Source of the DNA: Otatea glauca | Taxonomy: Eukaryota; Streptophyta; Magnoliopsida; Poales; Poaceae | Direction: 5' to 3' | DNA length: 64,000 nucleotides | Assembly: GCA_036346275.1 (NCBI GenBank) | Contig: CM070727.1 | Coordinates: 5,323,760 to 5,387,759, forward strand | Part shown: positions 61,467 through 64,000 of the stretch, in pieces | Numbering within the stretch: position 1 is the stretch's first letter | Layout: each line of letters opens with the position of its first letter | The notes under the pieces: generated by a model | Told to the model about the DNA's origin: nothing | Seen by the model: the letters and a program-made list of their open reading frames with translations, nothing else | Database searches by the model: none | Position numbers and translations under genes: made by a program

Positions 61467-62257
61467 CCTTGATATCGGCTTGCCATTTATATATCCTTTC
61501 AGGTACAGAGGTTTCAGATGCCGGTGATCGTCTTTGGGTTTTTCAAAGATGGCGCTCTGTACTCCGGAGCATAACTGAGCAACTGCCTCTTTGGCGATTC
61601 GATCGACTTTGAACTCGGCCGTAATGTGAACACCATGTTGACATCCATGGGAGGTGTGTCATCCGAATCATGGGAGAATCAAGTCGCCACCGATTCAAAT
61701 CTTCTTGACTTGCTCTTTTCTTCTCCACTCTTTCTTGACGCATCTCATTGGACGAAGTTCATTAAATACCGTCTCTCTCTTTCTCGGCATCGGCTTCACG
61801 AATTTCTTGCGTCCTTAGCCTCTGAAGCCGTCGTCGTTGTGATTTGCTCAGCTCGATGGGCACCACAGGTTTAGGTTCCACCGGCTTCGTATTCGCCGCC
61901 TAAGTCTCCTTGATCGAATCGGTCTTGTGTGTCTTGGCTTGGCTTTGCTCTTGATTCGGTTTAGATAATCTTTCATGGACCGCCTTCGTGGCTTCGTCTT
62001 GCTCTCTAATCGGCCCAGATAGCCTATGTCCGGCCGATTGCGTGGCCAATCGTCTCGGGATAATGTTCCATCAGGCGGTGTATGGTGATGGCAATGCTAC
62101 TCCTCTTTCCCAAAGAAAGCGCCAAAAGGACATCTTCTATGTGCCCTTTCCACATTCTCGATGCGGTACAAGTTATCCGACCGTGGGTATGATACCGTGG
62201 TCGTTTGTTCATCCTTTCATATTTCTCCATTAATTGCGAACGCGTCGGACCTAACTT

Positions 62258-63959
62258 TTATTTGGTGAATTGGAGATTTTTCCGCTTTGTACCATTTACC
62301 CACTTGGGGATTCCCTTGGGTTTAATGGTCCTGAATTCTTTCCTTCTCGATCGGCTTCTATTTGTAAGGAGCCGATGGTAATCTTCGATGTCCGGTGCCG
62401 TCCGAGCTTGATCGCACGTCGACTTGTCGATCTTTTTACGCTTCGTCTTGCATCGGCTCTTTTCCTTTAGCCGAGTAATGCACCATATTGATAGGAAGCG
62501 GATCGACATCCACCGCATGGTCGGCTCATCGGCAAACTTCAATCGACCGTCTTCAATAGCAGACTGGATCTGTTGACGGAAGATATTGCAGTCATTAGTG
62601 TTATGTGAATAAGAATGATGCCACTTGCAATACCTGCGTTTTTTGATCTCATCGGGTGACGGTATCACATGTCCCTCCGGCAATCGTATTATCTTTTCTT
62701 GCAGAAGTAAATCAAAAATACGATCGCACTTGGAAACATCGAAAGAGTATTTGACCTCCGATTTGTTCCTAGTCGGCTTAAGCCAAGAACAGACTAAGGA
62801 TTTTTTGGATCCTTTTACCCATTCGGCTATATTTATTTCTGCTTCCTCGTCTTCCGACGAATCACTAGGACAATATTCAACCATATTGACCTTAGCCTTA
62901 TCCATTTCCTTGTTGTTACTATTTTTAAATCTACCATTAAACACCTTATTGTCGGTGAATCGGCTTTCTTGAGCCGATCGCGATGCAATAAGTGGCTAAA
63001 ATCGTAATTTCGCCCACCGAATTTCTCCCTAAGAGGAGGATCAAACCTTGAAATGCTAAATCGGCGAGTTGATTGTCGTGTAACGTAACGCTAAAACACC
63101 GATTCCTGATTTCTCTAAACCTTTTGATGTAATCCGTTACCGATTCTCCAAACTTTTGGCGGACAGAACTCAGATCTGAAATTCTTAACTCTAAACTGCC
63201 CGAAAAGAAGTATTCGTGGAATCGGCTTTCCAAATCGTTTCATAAATGGACCGAATTCGGAGGCAAACAAGTGAACCAAGTAAATGCTGCCCCAGATAAA
63301 GATAACAGAAATAACCTAATTTTTAGCCGTTGAATCGGGCCGCTTCACCGCATTGTGCGATAAAGCGTCCAACATGCTCGAGGTAGTGATAGAATCATCC
63401 CGGAGAATTTGGCAAAGTCCGGACTCAAATTATGAGGGTAAGGCATGCGATCTATGTAATCGAGTGCGGCTTTCTATAGCCGATCACTTTTCCTTTTGGT
63501 TGTATGCCAAATCGATCCTCAAAACGATGCAGATCCGATCGGTCCAATTGGCATTATCGGCCACCGCACAAAGAGCCCTTGATAATGTCGATCATAATCG
63601 CATCCCGCCCCGAGTGCAAGCTCGGGTTGCCAATATCTTGCCGCGTCGGCATTCGATTATCTTGATCGTGCCGATTATGCCTAATTTGTGGTTCCGCACC
63701 GGATAAATGGTTCGAGTGCGTTACTACCTGTGTGGACCGGGTTTCTAGCGAGGTAGGCTCTTGGGATATCTCTCGAGCCAATCGGTTTGTAAAACCGATT
63801 GGGGAAAAGCGTAAAAGGAGCCGACGGTGGTAGATTGATGGATGGATCATACTTAGCGGCGTCGGTATAGGCGTGGTAATGGCTCACCCCACTTGACCGA
63901 GGATCCCTAGGCAATATGACCGTAGGTTGTGTGGGCATCATCGTGGGAGGTGAGGTCAT
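62258..63959 (-). pseudogene. Gag remnant of the Tat element
   Basis: N-terminal piece 63681-63959. Retrotransposon-gag block at 62946-63233 (FHEYFFSGSLELRISDLSSV, FGESVTDYIKRFREIRNRC, LADLAFQGL). C-terminal piece 62258-62944 with a Cys/His cluster (RYCKWHHSYSHNTNDCNIFR) instead of a classic zinc knuckle. The pieces lie in different frames. Confidence 0.85.
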
Positions 63960-64000
63960 AGCCGATGGTTTAGGATCGGTGGTGTGCTCTGCGTGTTTTG

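Larger units (their letters stand above)
53663..64000 (-). mobile_element. Ty3/gypsy retrotransposon, Tat lineage, 5' end beyond the window
   Basis: Minus-strand order from the right edge is gag, protease, reverse transcriptase, RNase H, archaeal-type RNase H and integrase. A region coding on the opposite strand, a purine tract (complement of 54314-54330) and the 3' LTR (53663-54313) follow. An extra archaeal-type RNase H and an additional ORF between integrase and the 3' LTR are marks of the Tat (Ogre/Retand) lineage. Frames are broken repeatedly, so this copy is dead. The words GCCGAT/ATCGGC recur dozens of times in LTR and interior alike. Confidence 0.88.

Overview
This is a stretch of a grass (Poaceae) nuclear genome: a few intron-bearing plant genes lie far apart in DNA dominated by transposable elements. 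Grass-type evidence includes GC-rich 5' ends, Stowaway and Tourist MITEs, Micron-like elements sitting in (TA)n tracts, CACTA ends rich in an ACAGACGGTTTT-like repeat, and Tat-type Ty3/gypsy retrotransposons. The species cannot be fixed by eye. Gene models were built by reading exons, splice sites and family motifs directly; there is no transcript evidence.

Layout. (1) 135-3127, plus strand: the last six exons of an ACAP-type ARF-GAP (AGD1-4/SCARFACE class), cut by the window's left edge. (2) 3.1-17 kb: gene-poor, with a Mutator-type MITE, CACTA ends, nested hAT elements and a diverged tandem array of about 155-160 bp units that is interrupted by a 2.4 kb CACTA element. (3) 18557-20292, plus strand: a complete seven-exon bHLH transcription factor of the BEE/HBI1/CIB type, with a Stowaway MITE in intron 4. 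(4) 22.4-34.1 kb: a truncated Ty1/copia element, two Micron-like elements in a (TA)n tract, Stowaway and Tourist MITEs, a 751 bp hAT element and a lone gypsy LTR. (5) 36359-44564, minus strand: a four-exon CFAP20 (BUG22/FAP20) copy that carries a stop, frameshifts and a small deletion and is therefore a pseudogene. Its last intron holds a 5.8 kb LTR retrotransposon, which in turn holds a 2.7 kb solo LTR. (6) 46.2-48.3 kb: a HARBI1-type transposase fragment, a long foldback element and a tRNA-Val(AAC) gene. (7) 48912-51311, minus strand: a small three-exon CYSTM (cysteine-rich transmembrane module) gene, apparently with a GC-AG first intron. (8) 53663 to the right edge, minus strand: a decayed Tat-lineage Ty3/gypsy element with its 3' LTR, gag, protease, RT, an archaeal-type RNase H, integrase and an antisense plant-mobile-domain-like region.

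The genes do not form a pathway: vesicle-traffic ARF-GAP, growth-related bHLH factor, dead CFAP20 copy, stress-type CYSTM peptide and tRNA are independent units. No wholly new system was recognised. The most rewarding material is the nested insertion history, much of which target-site duplications resolve; the multi-lesion CFAP20 copy; the satellite/CACTA junction; the paired Micron elements; and the unusual GCCGAT/ATCGGC word density of the terminal gypsy element.
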